Shown here: positions 1 through 5,394 of the stretch, piece by piece
How positions within the stretch are numbered: the stretch's first letter is position 1
How the letters are laid out: each line of letters starts with the position of its first letter
NCBI GenBank assembly: GCA_017621955.1
Contig: JAGASB010000289.1
Coordinates: 1-8,024, forward strand
Origin: Clostridia bacterium
GTDB taxonomy: Bacteria > Bacillota_A > Clostridia > Christensenellales > Borkfalkiaceae
Reading direction: 5' to 3'
Length of the DNA stretch: 8,024 nucleotides
Notes under the pieces: model-generated
The model's database searches: none
What the model was told of the DNA's origin: nothing
The model's input: the letters and a program-made list of their open reading frames with translations, nothing else
Translations under genes and position numbers: made by a program

Positions 1-4
1 CCGA

Positions 5-58
5 TAAACAGTGGGTGTCCACTGTTTAGTCCTACGGACAAATTTGCTAGGCAAATTT
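5..58. repeat. cluster of three small perfect hairpins
   Basis: Three back-to-back inverted repeats with almost no spacing. The first has 10-bp arms (5-14 with 19-28, loop GTGT). The second has 4-bp arms (29-32 with 36-39, loop TAC). The third has 8-bp arms (40-47 with 51-58, loop TAG). No poly-T tract follows any of them in a terminator-like manner on either strand, apart from a short TTTT at 56-59. No reading frame covers the cluster. The first hairpin shares its flanks ACAGTG and CTGTTTAG with the segment at 233-247, so the two clusters are probably related repeats. The function is unknown. Confidence 0.6.
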
Positions 59-78
59 TCTCCATATTCGATTCCCGC

Positions 79-122
79 AAACTAAACAAAACCCAAGAAT
101 ACCATTGAGGGTTTCTTGGGTT
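79..122 (-). terminator. rho-independent terminator of the tRNA-Arg gene
   Basis: On the minus strand, directly after the CCA end of the tRNA, there is a perfect 10-bp stem. Arm 113-122 reads AACCCAAGAA and arm 90-99 reads TTCTTGGGTT, with a 13-nt loop. A T-rich tail, TTGTTTAGTTT (89-79), follows. The position and shape fit an intrinsic terminator for the tRNA transcript. Confidence 0.8.
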
Positions 123-123
123 A

Positions 124-198
124 TGGTAGTCCCGGCGGGAATCGAACCCACAACTGCCCCTTAGGAGGGGGCTGTTATATCCATTTAACTACGGAACC
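124..198 (-). tRNA. tRNA-Arg(CCU)
   Basis: The minus strand folds into a complete 75-nt cloverleaf with an encoded CCA end. The 7-bp acceptor stem pairs GGTTCCG with CGGGACT (two G-U pairs). The D stem is GTTA/TAAC. The anticodon stem GCCCC/GGGGC encloses the loop CTCCTAA, giving anticodon CCU, which reads the arginine codon AGG. The T stem GTGGG/CCCGC encloses loop TTCGATT. The gene looks intact and is followed by a terminator. The 5' side is odd. Its first 22 nt plus 2 upstream bases recur exactly at 290-313, and the convincing promoter lies beyond that second copy. The transcript would therefore carry a leader of about 124 nt to be removed by RNase P. No comparable promoter is seen immediately upstream of 198. 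Confidence 0.95.
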
Positions 199-200
199 AT
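177..200 (-). repeat. 24-nt direct repeat, copy inside tRNA-Arg
   Basis: This is the 5' end of the intact tRNA gene: tRNA nt 1-22 plus two leader bases. It is identical over 24 nt to 290-313 in the same orientation, and the match stops abruptly at both ends. The repeat centres are 113 bp apart. Confidence 0.9.
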
Positions 201-219
201 CTACTATTAAATTTAAAAA

Positions 220-301
220 TTAAATGGATATGACAGTGTCTGTTTAGCCGAGCAAGTTTACTTGCGAACGCCGTCGGGCTTGCCCCGACATATCCATTTA
301 A
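220..301. repeat. imperfect palindrome with internal hairpins, inserted at tRNA-Arg
   Basis: The segment is bounded by 12-bp exact inverted repeats, TTAAATGGATAT (220-231) and ATATCCATTTAA (290-301). An extra G-C pair inside gives 13 bp. Within it are three smaller hairpins: ACAG/CTGT (233-236 with 240-243), GCAAG/CTTGC (252-256 with 261-265, loop TTTA) and GTCGGG/CCCGAC (273-278 with 284-289). The terminal repeats are themselves tRNA-Arg D-arm sequence. The left one extends to a 16/17 match with the reverse complement of tRNA bases 172-188. There is no coding potential. It could be a non-autonomous hairpin repeat element or the result of template switching during replication. Confidence 0.65.
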
Positions 302-313
302 CTACGGAACCAT
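290..313 (-). pseudogene. truncated 5' copy of tRNA-Arg(CCU)
   Basis: This is an exact 24-nt copy of the start of the intact tRNA gene: acceptor 5' strand, bases 8-9 and most of the D arm. It breaks off after tRNA nt 22 and continues into GTCGGGG of the hairpin segment, so no tRNA can form from this copy alone. It sits about 11 nt downstream of the predicted transcription start of a strong promoter, the spacing expected for a native tRNA gene. This suggests it marks the original 5' end of the gene before an insertion or duplication. Confidence 0.85.
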
Positions 314-329
314 TGCTGATTGCTTAAAT

Positions 330-358
330 ATATTACCACTTTATTTGCTTTTTTTCAA
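330..358 (-). promoter_or_regulatory. sigma-A-type promoter for the tRNA-Arg locus
   Basis: On the minus strand, -35 TTGAAA (358-353) is separated by exactly 17 bp from -10 TAATAT (335-330). Transcription would start near 323, about 11 nt before the truncated tRNA copy and about 124 nt before the intact tRNA. Confidence 0.8.
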
Positions 359-404
359 GCATTTAGAGTTAATTGATTTAAAGTTGTTGAAAATTATTTT
401 TATA

Positions 405-432
405 TTCGTTAAATTGTATATTAAATTATAAT
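405..432 (+). promoter_or_regulatory. possible promoter of the mazF-type gene
   Basis: A perfect -10 hexamer TATAAT lies at 427-432. A poor -35 candidate, TTCGTT, lies at 405-410 with a 16-bp spacer. An alternative pair is TTGAAA (387-392) with TAAATT (410-415), 17 bp apart. The region is very AT-rich, so chance matches are likely. A start near 438-440 would give a leader of about 97 nt. Confidence 0.4.
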
Positions 433-455
433 AAGGGTACAATTATAAAAAAACA

Positions 456-521
456 ATCAAGTAATTTAATTGTAACTAAAATTTAGCAAAATACATAAAT
501 TGATAATGGGAATTACTTGAT
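456..521 (+). promoter_or_regulatory. 11-bp inverted repeat in the mazF-type leader
   Basis: ATCAAGTAATT (456-466) and AATTACTTGAT (511-521) are perfect reverse complements 44 nt apart. The second arm ends 5 nt before the GGAG ribosome binding site (527-530). A smaller inverted repeat, TACAATTA/TAATTGTA, sits at 438-445 and 467-474. These could be an operator or an RNA stem affecting translation. The high AT content lowers certainty. The 44-nt loop contains a TACAT pentamer at 492-496. Confidence 0.4.
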
Positions 522-535
522 ACTTTGGAGACGAT

Positions 536-904
536 ATGATAAAAAGAGGAGAACTATATTATGCCGATTTAAGTCCCGTTGTCGGCAGTGAGCAAGGTGG
601 CGTTAGACCGATATTAATCGTGCAAAACGATACGGGAAACAAATATAGCCCCACAATTATTGCGGCGGCTGTAACTAGCCAAATCAACAAAGCGAAACTA
701 CCGACGCACATAGAACTTAACGCACACGAATACGGCTTAATAAAAGATTCCGTCATATTGCTTGAACAAATACGAACGCTTGATAAGCGTAGACTTAAAG
801 AGCGAATAGGCGAACTTCCCCCGTCCACAATGAAAAAAGTAAACACTGCACTATTAATAAGTTTAGGTTTTGGCGACACGCTAAATAATAAATATTTGTC
901 ATAA
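536..904 (+). CDS. ndoA: MazF/EndoA-type mRNA endonuclease toxin
   Basis: A 122-residue protein of the MazF/PemK family, ribosome-independent endoribonucleases of type II toxin-antitoxin systems that cut single-stranded mRNA in the cytoplasm. The N-terminus closely follows Bacillus subtilis Endo[19 protein letters not shown] at 5-22, then [10 protein letters not shown], then [12 protein letters not shown]. Arg24 and Thr47 correspond to the catalytic Arg25 and Thr48 of EndoA, and the conserved [11 protein letters not shown] stretch is at 71-81. The length is slightly above the Bacillus protein (about 116) because of an extended C-terminus. GGAG at 527-530 lies 5 nt before the ATG. In related bacteria a small antitoxin gene precedes the toxin. 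Here the 222 bp upstream contain no such frame, and the next gene is convergent, so the toxin is an orphan locally. UACAU is the Bacillus cleavage site; specificity here is inferred. Confidence 0.93.
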   Translation: MIKRGELYYADLSPVVGSEQGGVRPILIVQNDTGNKYSPTIIAAAVTSQINKAKLPTHIELNAHEYGLIKDSVILLEQIRTLDKRRLKERIGELPPSTMKKVNTALLISLGFGDTLNNKYLS

Positions 905-905
905 A

Positions 906-947
906 AACCAACCACGGTAGCAAAATTTTACCACCGTGGTTTTATTT
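906..947. terminator. bidirectional terminator between mazF-type and nitroreductase genes
   Basis: A 9-bp stem, AACCACGGT (910-918) with ACCGTGGTT (933-941), lies between two convergent genes. On the plus strand it is followed by TTTTATTT. On the minus strand it is followed by GGTTTTTAT. It therefore serves both transcripts. Confidence 0.8.
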
Positions 948-954
948 AATATCG

Positions 955-1488
955 TTATAATAAAGTAATTACGTCGCTTTCACTTTTTCTTATTTTTGTT
1001 CTAACAGCAATATCAGAGTACCCTAGTGCAACTACTATATTTGAAACTTCGTCTTCTTTCAAATCAAGCACGTTTCTTAGTTTTTCTTGATTAATAAGAC
1101 CTATAATGCAAGAGCTTACGCCCATACTTTGAGCGCCCAAAGTTATATACGCAGTAAGTTCGCCGATATCGTATTTGACAAAATGATTGCGTGAAAATCT
1201 TTGACTTACCGACTCTTTTAACGTTGCTTGTTGTTCGGTTAGAACAATAAAAGCCTTGGCTTTATCGGTAAAAGTATTATGTCCGTAATCTTGCAGTGAT
1301 TTTGCAACGCCATTTACTTTATCAAGGTCGGTAATGACGTACATTTTCCACGGCTGACTATTGCACGCTGACGGAGCAAGCATAGCAAGTTTAGCAATAT
1401 CTAGAACCGTTTGTTTTTCAATAGGTTTATCGTTAAAATTCCTACAAGACTGACGTGATAAAACAAGTTGCTTAAAACAATTTTCCAT
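955..1488 (-). CDS. nitroreductase-family flavoprotein
   Basis: A 177-residue protein of the FMN-dependent nitroreductase superfamily, cytoplasmic NAD(P)H oxidoreductases with varied or unknown substrates. The FMN-phosphate motif SRQSCRNF is at about 11-18, and APSACNSQPWK follows at about 38-48. The typical C-terminal half has SMGVSSCIIGLI and the VVALGYS strand near the end. The length is normal for the short single-domain members. The frame could be extended 20 codons to 1548, but that stretch contains the -35 and -10 elements. The ATG at 1488 has AGGTG (1494-1498) 5 nt upstream, so the shorter start is chosen. It has its own promoter and shares a terminator with the convergent toxin gene, so it appears monocistronic. 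The true substrate cannot be told from sequence. Confidence 0.88.
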   Translation of the reverse strand: MENCFKQLVLSRQSCRNFNDKPIEKQTVLDIAKLAMLAPSACNSQPWKMYVITDLDKVNGVAKSLQDYGHNTFTDKAKAFIVLTEQQATLKESVSQRFSRNHFVKYDIGELTAYITLGAQSMGVSSCIIGLINQEKLRNVLDLKEDEVSNIVVALGYSDIAVRTKIRKSESDVITLL

Positions 1489-1516
1489 ACAAACACCTAC
1501 TTTTTTTATTAATATT

Positions 1517-1545
1517 ATTATACAAAAAAATTCAGTCGTTTGCAA
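1517..1545 (-). promoter_or_regulatory. promoter of the nitroreductase-family gene
   Basis: -35 TTGCAA (1545-1540), a 17-bp spacer, then a perfect -10 TATAAT (1522-1517) on the minus strand. The predicted start near 1510 leaves a short leader of about 22 nt before the ATG at 1488. The -35 begins 12 bp after the stop codon of the preceding gene. Confidence 0.8.
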
Positions 1546-1556
1546 CACTTATACAG

Positions 1557-1955
1557 TCAAGCGTTAATTTCAAGCGCTTTTTCTTTTCTAAACCTTTCAA
1601 CCGCTTGCAAATATTTTTCAGATAAACTTAAACTGTAACGTTGTTTTTCTTCATAATCAAGCGTTTGATAATATTCGTGGTCGGTAAGCCTACCGATAGC
1701 ATCGGCAACTTCGCCCTCTTCTTCCAAAAGTTTTTTAACTTTTAAATAAAACTCTTCCTTTCCCACTTCTCTGCTCTTTATATTTTCGCTTACCCTTTCA
1801 GCATAATACTGTTTTACCTTTGAAGTAGAAATCCCTGCCCTTTCAGCACGTTCAAGATTTGCACTTAAATCTTTTTGATAATTTTGCCAAAATCCTGCTT
1901 TTAAGCGTTTTTTCGCTTCCCTACAATACTGTTTTAACGATTTGCCTTCGTTCAT
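1557..1955 (-). CDS. hypothetical charged helical protein
   Basis: A 132-residue protein I do not recognise. It is rich in Lys, Arg and Glu, with about ten tyrosines and few prolines. Long stretches look alpha-helical, for example residues 5-45 and 65-85, and the last 45 residues contain repeated EK and ER pairs. There is no signal peptide, membrane segment, zinc-binding Cys pattern or known catalytic motif, so a soluble cytoplasmic protein is expected. It is probably real: GGAG (1963-1966) lies 7 nt before the ATG, and the frame fills the space between two well-supported genes. It ends with TGA, unlike the TAA stops of its neighbours. It lies downstream of rpsU behind a strong terminator. 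No convincing promoter of its own was seen, so expression may depend on read-through or a weak promoter. Confidence 0.75.
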   Translation of the reverse strand: MNEGKSLKQYCREAKKRLKAGFWQNYQKDLSANLERAERAGISTSKVKQYYAERVSENIKSREVGKEEFYLKVKKLLEEEGEVADAIGRLTDHEYYQTLDYEEKQRYSLSLSEKYLQAVERFRKEKALEINA

Positions 1956-2003
1956 TATAAAACTCCTTAAATGTTTTCGACAACTATCGACAGATTTTGC
2001 ATT

Positions 2004-2041
2004 TAAAAAAAGAAAATCTACCGCTTTATCTTCGGTAGATT
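2004..2041 (-). terminator. rho-independent terminator of rpsU
   Basis: On the minus strand, 7 nt after the rpsU stop codon, AATCTACCG (2041-2033) and CGGTAGATT (2023-2015) form a perfect 9-bp stem with a 9-nt loop. It is followed by TTCTTTTTTT (2014-2005). This is a textbook intrinsic terminator. Confidence 0.9.
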
Positions 2042-2048
2042 CAATCTT

Positions 2049-2228
2049 TTAGCCTTTAATGCTTCTCTTTCTTGCTGCTTCGGACTTTTTCTTTTTCCTA
2101 ACAGAAGGTTTTTCGTAATGTTCTTTCTTTCTCAAATCGCCAATTATACCGTCACGAGAACATTTTCTCTTAAAACGACGTAATGCGCTGTCGATATTTT
2201 CGTTTTCACCAACTCTTACGATAGACAT
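2049..2228 (-). CDS. rpsU: small ribosomal subunit protein S21
   Basis: A 59-residue, strongly basic protein of the bS21 family, a late-assembling component of the 30S subunit near the mRNA exit region where the anti-Shine-Dalgarno sequence lies. The sequence begins [20 protein letters not shown], then has [22 protein letters not shown]. It ends in a lysine/arginine-rich tail, [11 protein letters not shown], as in other Firmicute S21 proteins. The length (57-60) is typical. The start ATG at 2228 is preceded 7 nt upstream by AGGTG (2236-2240) within GGAAGGTG. It has a strong private promoter and a strong terminator, so it is likely a single-gene transcript highly expressed during growth. The gene lies downstream of argF on the same strand. 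Confidence 0.95.
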   Translation of the reverse strand: MSIVRVGENENIDSALRRFKRKCSRDGIIGDLRKKEHYEKPSVRKKKKSEAARKRSIKG

Positions 2229-2276
2229 TCACTTTCACCTTCCTTTGCCCTTTGGCAGTTCGTTTAAGCGTAAATA

Positions 2277-2305
2277 AGTATACCAACCGTGGCAAAATTT
2301 GTCAA
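2277..2305 (-). promoter_or_regulatory. strong sigma-A promoter of rpsU
   Basis: Consensus -35 TTGACA (2305-2300) and -10 TATACT (2282-2277) on the minus strand with the ideal 17-bp spacer. A TG one base upstream of the -10 gives an extended -10. The start would be near 2270, leaving a leader of about 42 nt. The remaining bases between argF and this promoter (2306-2352) show no convincing terminator hairpin. Confidence 0.88.
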
Positions 2306-2352
2306 CGATTTTAATACTGTTTTTCAAATATTTATATATTGAACTAAAAATT

Positions 2353-3339
2353 TTAAACTAACGTTGCAGCCATAACTGCTTTAATGGTGTGCATTCTATT
2401 TTCGGCTTCATCAAACACGATTGAACGTTTGCTTTCAAAAACTTCGTCCGTAACTTCCATTGCATCAATACCAAACTTTTGGTTGATTTCTTTTCCAACG
2501 GTAGTATTTAGGTCGTGGAATGCTGGCAAGCAGTGCATAAATCTACATTGTGCACCTGCGTTATCCATAAGTTTTTTATTTACTTGATAAGGCATTAAAT
2601 CACTTATTCTTTCACTCCAAACTTCATCGGGTTCGCCCATAGAAACCCAAACGTCAGTATAAATTACGTCTGCACCCTTAGTTGCAACCAACGGGTCAGA
2701 AATAAACTCTAAAACAGCACCCGTTTGCTTTGCAATTTCTTGGCACTTCTCTATAAGTTCTTTATTCGGGAAGTATTTTTCGGGTGCACAAGCAACAAAG
2801 TGCATACCCATTTTTGCACAGCCAACCATAAGCGAATTGCCCATATTATATCTTGCATCACCCATATAAACAAACTTAATGCCTTTAAGTTTACCAAAAT
2901 GTTCTTTAATGGTTAAAAAGTCGGCTAAAATTTGAGTGGGGTGATATTCGTTGGTAAGTCCGTTCCATACGGGAATCCCTGCGTATTTTGCCAAGTCTTC
3001 AACGATTTCTTGACCAAAACCACGATATTCAATGCCGTCGTACATTCTACCAAGCACACGGGCCGTATCTGCAATACTTTCCTTTTTGCCTATTTGCGAA
3101 CCTTTTGGGTCAAGATAGGTTGCGTGCATACCAAGGTCAAAGGCTGCAACTTCAAAACTACAACGTGTTCTAGTGCTAGTTTTTTCAAAAATAAGCGCAA
3201 CGTTCTTTCCTTCACAAATTTTGTGAGCAATACCTGCCTTTTTCTTTGCTTTTAGTTCCGATGCGAAATCTATCAAATACGATATTTCTTCGGGCGTAAA
3301 ATCTAACAACTTTAAAAAGTTTCTACCTTTTAGATTCAT
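2353..3339 (-). CDS. argF: ornithine carbamoyltransferase
   Basis: A 328-residue cytoplasmic enzyme that joins carbamoyl phosphate to ornithine to give citrulline, the sixth step of arginine synthesis. The carbamoyl-phosphate site STRTR is at 55-59 and HPTQ at 133-136. The ornithine-domain [10 protein letters not shown] is at 160-169, the mobile DVWVSMGE loop at 229-236 and the HCLP motif with the active-site Cys at 269-272. All key residues are present. It is the last gene of the arg cluster. The stop codon of argD overlaps its AAGGAG ribosome binding site (3345-3350), giving a 9-bp gap and probable translational coupling. By overall wording it resembles the E. coli ArgI / Pseudomonas ArcB class rather than the shorter Bacillus ArgF class. 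Its position in a biosynthetic operon argues for an anabolic role, although catabolic ArcB enzymes share these motifs. Confidence 0.96.
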   Translation of the reverse strand: MNLKGRNFLKLLDFTPEEISYLIDFASELKAKKKAGIAHKICEGKNVALIFEKTSTRTRCSFEVAAFDLGMHATYLDPKGSQIGKKESIADTARVLGRMYDGIEYRGFGQEIVEDLAKYAGIPVWNGLTNEYHPTQILADFLTIKEHFGKLKGIKFVYMGDARYNMGNSLMVGCAKMGMHFVACAPEKYFPNKELIEKCQEIAKQTGAVLEFISDPLVATKGADVIYTDVWVSMGEPDEVWSERISDLMPYQVNKKLMDNAGAQCRFMHCLPAFHDLNTTVGKEINQKFGIDAMEVTDEVFESKRSIVFDEAENRMHTIKAVMAATLV

Positions 3340-3348
3340 AATCTCTCC

Positions 3349-4515
3349 TTACTCAGCGCTTACGCTTTTAATAACTTCAACTGCGTATTTAACGTCTTCA
3401 AACGGAATATTAAGTGCAGGCAACAGTCTTACCTTATCCTTTGCCGTAAGGCATATAACTCCCTTCTCAATACACTTATTTACTACGTCCTTGGCATTTT
3501 TTACAGTCTTAATGCCTATCATAAGTCCAAGACCGCTAACGCTTTCAATACCCTTTGCACCGCACAAGTTGTCAAATATATATTTGCTCTTTTCTTTTAC
3601 TTGCGCTAAAAGATTTTCATCTATCCTTTCAATAACGTTTATAGCACCCGAAGCACATACGGGATTACCACCGTAAGTAGAGCCGTGGTCACCAAATCCA
3701 AGTACGTTTTCGGTTTTTTCGTTCATTAAGCACGCACCGATAGGCAATCCACCACCGAGTCCCTTTGCCGTTGTTACAACGTCGGGACTAACGCCATAGT
3801 TCATATATGCGTAAAGTTCACCCGTTCTGCCGTTACCCGTTTGAACTTCGTCAACCATAAAAAGTATATCGTTTTGCTTACAAATCTTTTCAACGCCCAA
3901 AATAAATTCTTTATCAAGTGCAATAACACCGCCTTCACCTTGAACGCATTCAACCAATATTCCACAAACTTTATTTTGTTCGACAAGTGATTTAACACTT
4001 TCAATATCGTTTGCGGTTGCGTGAACGAAACCGTTAGTTAAAGGTTTAAATTTTGAGTGAAAAACGTCTTGACCGGTTGCTGCAAGCGTAGTTAGCGTTC
4101 TGCCGTGAAAACTGTTTTTAAGCGTTATAATGGTATCGTATTCTTCGCCCTTTTTGTCTTGCGCATACTTTCTTGCGACCTTTATTGCGCATTCGTTTGC
4201 CTCTGCACCAGAGTTTGAAAAGAACACCTTTTTCATACCTGTCCTTTCACACAAAATTTGTGCAAGGCGTGCACACGGCTCAGTATAATATAGGTTTGAA
4301 ACGTGCTGAACTTTATCAAGTTGACTTATAACGGCACTTTTCCATTCATCATCACTTATTCCAAACGCAGTAACGCCGATGCCTGAGCCCATATCTATAT
4401 ATTTTTTTCCGTCCGTATCAAACAAATACGAGCCTTTGCCGTAAGCAATTTCTACGGGAAAGCGTGCGTAAGTGTTTGCGACGTACTTTTTATCAGTTTC
4501 AATTATGCTTGACAT
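3349..4515 (-). CDS. argD: acetylornithine aminotransferase
   Basis: A 388-residue class-III, PLP-dependent aminotransferase that transfers an amino group from glutamate to N-acetylglutamate semialdehyde, giving N-acetylornithine. From the chosen start, the SNSGAEAN cofactor loop is at about 100-107. MVDEVQTGNGRTG at 220-232 has the PLP-ring Asp at 222. The Schiff-base Lys is at 251 in TTAKGLGGG, and GSTYGGNP is at about 278-285. The frame opens with GTG at 4524, but that codon lies inside the GTAGGTGA ribosome binding site. The ATG at 4515 is 6 nt downstream of AGGTG and begins one base after the argB stop codon, so it is preferred. The enzyme may also serve lysine synthesis (succinyl-DAP transamination), as known for some ArgD proteins; this is not shown by sequence. 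Confidence 0.94.
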   Translation of the reverse strand: MSSIIETDKKYVANTYARFPVEIAYGKGSYLFDTDGKKYIDMGSGIGVTAFGISDDEWKSAVISQLDKVQHVSNLYYTEPCARLAQILCERTGMKKVFFSNSGAEANECAIKVARKYAQDKKGEEYDTIITLKNSFHGRTLTTLAATGQDVFHSKFKPLTNGFVHATANDIESVKSLVEQNKVCGILVECVQGEGGVIALDKEFILGVEKICKQNDILFMVDEVQTGNGRTGELYAYMNYGVSPDVVTTAKGLGGGLPIGACLMNEKTENVLGFGDHGSTYGGNPVCASGAINVIERIDENLLAQVKEKSKYIFDNLCGAKGIESVSGLGLMIGIKTVKNAKDVVNKCIEKGVICLTAKDKVRLLPALNIPFEDVKYAVEVIKSVSAE

Positions 4516-4516
4516 A

Positions 4517-5380
4517 TTAATCACCTACGACCATAGTACCCGCACCTTCGTCGGTTAAAATTTCCATAAGAATAGAGTGCGGAATCCTACCGTCCATAAT
4601 AATAACGTTTTTAACACCGTGCCCGATAGCATCAATACAGCACTTTACCTTGGGTATCATACCGCCTTGAACAACTCCGTCAGCCATAAGCTTGTTTGCT
4701 TGACTAATAGTAACTTCGGGAATAAGTGTTGACGGGTCGTCTTTATCTTTAAGAAGTCCTGCAATGTCGGTCATCATAATAAGCCTTTCAGCTTTGAGCG
4801 CACCTGCAATGCGTGCTGCTGCCGTGTCGCCGTTAATGTTATAGGCATTGCCGTCTCCGTCGCAACCGATAGTAGAAATTACGGGAATATATCCTTTTTG
4901 TAAAAGGTCTTCAACGCAATCAATGTTTATTTTGGTAATATCTCCAACGTAGCCTAAACGCACGTCTTTCATTTTTGCTTGAATAAGACCGCCGTCCATA
5001 CCCGATATACCCATTGCCTTGCCACCTTTCTTTTCAAGGAAGTTTACAAGCGATTTATTAACCTTACCTGCAAGCACCATTTGAACTATATCCACAGTTT
5101 CTTTATCGGTAACACGCAAGCCGTCAACAAACTCTGGCTTTTTACCTAATTTTGCCATAAGTTCGCTTATTTCTGGACCACCGCCGTGAACTAGAACCAC
5201 CTTAACGCCTATAAGCCAAAGCAACACGATATCTTCCATAACCTGTTCTTTAAGTTGTTGGTTAATCATAGCGTTACCGCCGTATTTTACCACAACGATT
5301 TTGCCGTTATAGTTTTTGATATACGGAAGTGCTTGTGTTAAAACTTCCGCACGCTGTGCGTTTGAAAAATGTTTATCCAT
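4517..5380 (-). CDS. argB: acetylglutamate kinase
   Basis: A 287-residue member of the amino acid kinase family that phosphorylates N-acetylglutamate with ATP, usually the controlled step of the acetylated ornithine pathway. Catalytic Lys32 lies in VVKYGGNAM (30-37). The substrate loop HGGGPE is at 65-70, NINGDTAAAR at 181-190 and the ATP-side GGMIPK with its conserved Lys at 239-244. About 25 residues precede the first strand, including AEVLTQALPYI. This matches the N-helix of hexameric, arginine-inhibited kinases and is absent from the arginine-insensitive E. coli type. The C-terminal HSILMEILTDEGAGTM is also of the inhibited class. Feedback inhibition by arginine is therefore inferred. A GGAGATACG ribosome binding site precedes the ATG. 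The gap to argJ is 14 bp. Confidence 0.96.
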   Translation of the reverse strand: MDKHFSNAQRAEVLTQALPYIKNYNGKIVVVKYGGNAMINQQLKEQVMEDIVLLWLIGVKVVLVHGGGPEISELMAKLGKKPEFVDGLRVTDKETVDIVQMVLAGKVNKSLVNFLEKKGGKAMGISGMDGGLIQAKMKDVRLGYVGDITKINIDCVEDLLQKGYIPVISTIGCDGDGNAYNINGDTAAARIAGALKAERLIMMTDIAGLLKDKDDPSTLIPEVTISQANKLMADGVVQGGMIPKVKCCIDAIGHGVKNVIIMDGRIPHSILMEILTDEGAGTMVVGD

Positions 5381-5394
5381 CGTATCTCCTTAAA

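Noticed and set aside
206..234. A second promoter directly upstream of the intact tRNA
   Set aside because: TTTAAT at 211-206 could be a -10, but there is no acceptable -35 at 16-18 bp; the promoter at 330-358 is much better.
1..313. CRISPR-like array from the repeated hairpins
   Set aside because: The repeats differ in sequence, are not regularly spaced and have no unique spacers of constant length; no cas genes are present.
506..520. Tiny leader frame (ATG GGA ATT ACT TGA) before the mazF-type gene
   Set aside because: It has only four codons and no ribosome binding site, and occurs by chance in AT-rich DNA.
1489..1548. Longer start for the nitroreductase-family protein (20 extra residues)
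   Set aside because: The stretch contains the TTGCAA/TATAAT promoter and lacks a ribosome binding site, while the ATG at 1488 has AGGTG 5 nt upstream and matches the usual family N-terminus.
1975..1998. Repeated TCGACA/ATCGACA near the start of the hypothetical gene as a regulator site
   Set aside because: It is a short direct repeat only, does not match any regulator box I know (for example the Firmicute LexA box), and could be chance.
4516..4524. GTG start of ArgD at 4524
   Set aside because: The GTG is part of the AGGTG ribosome binding site that serves the ATG at 4515.
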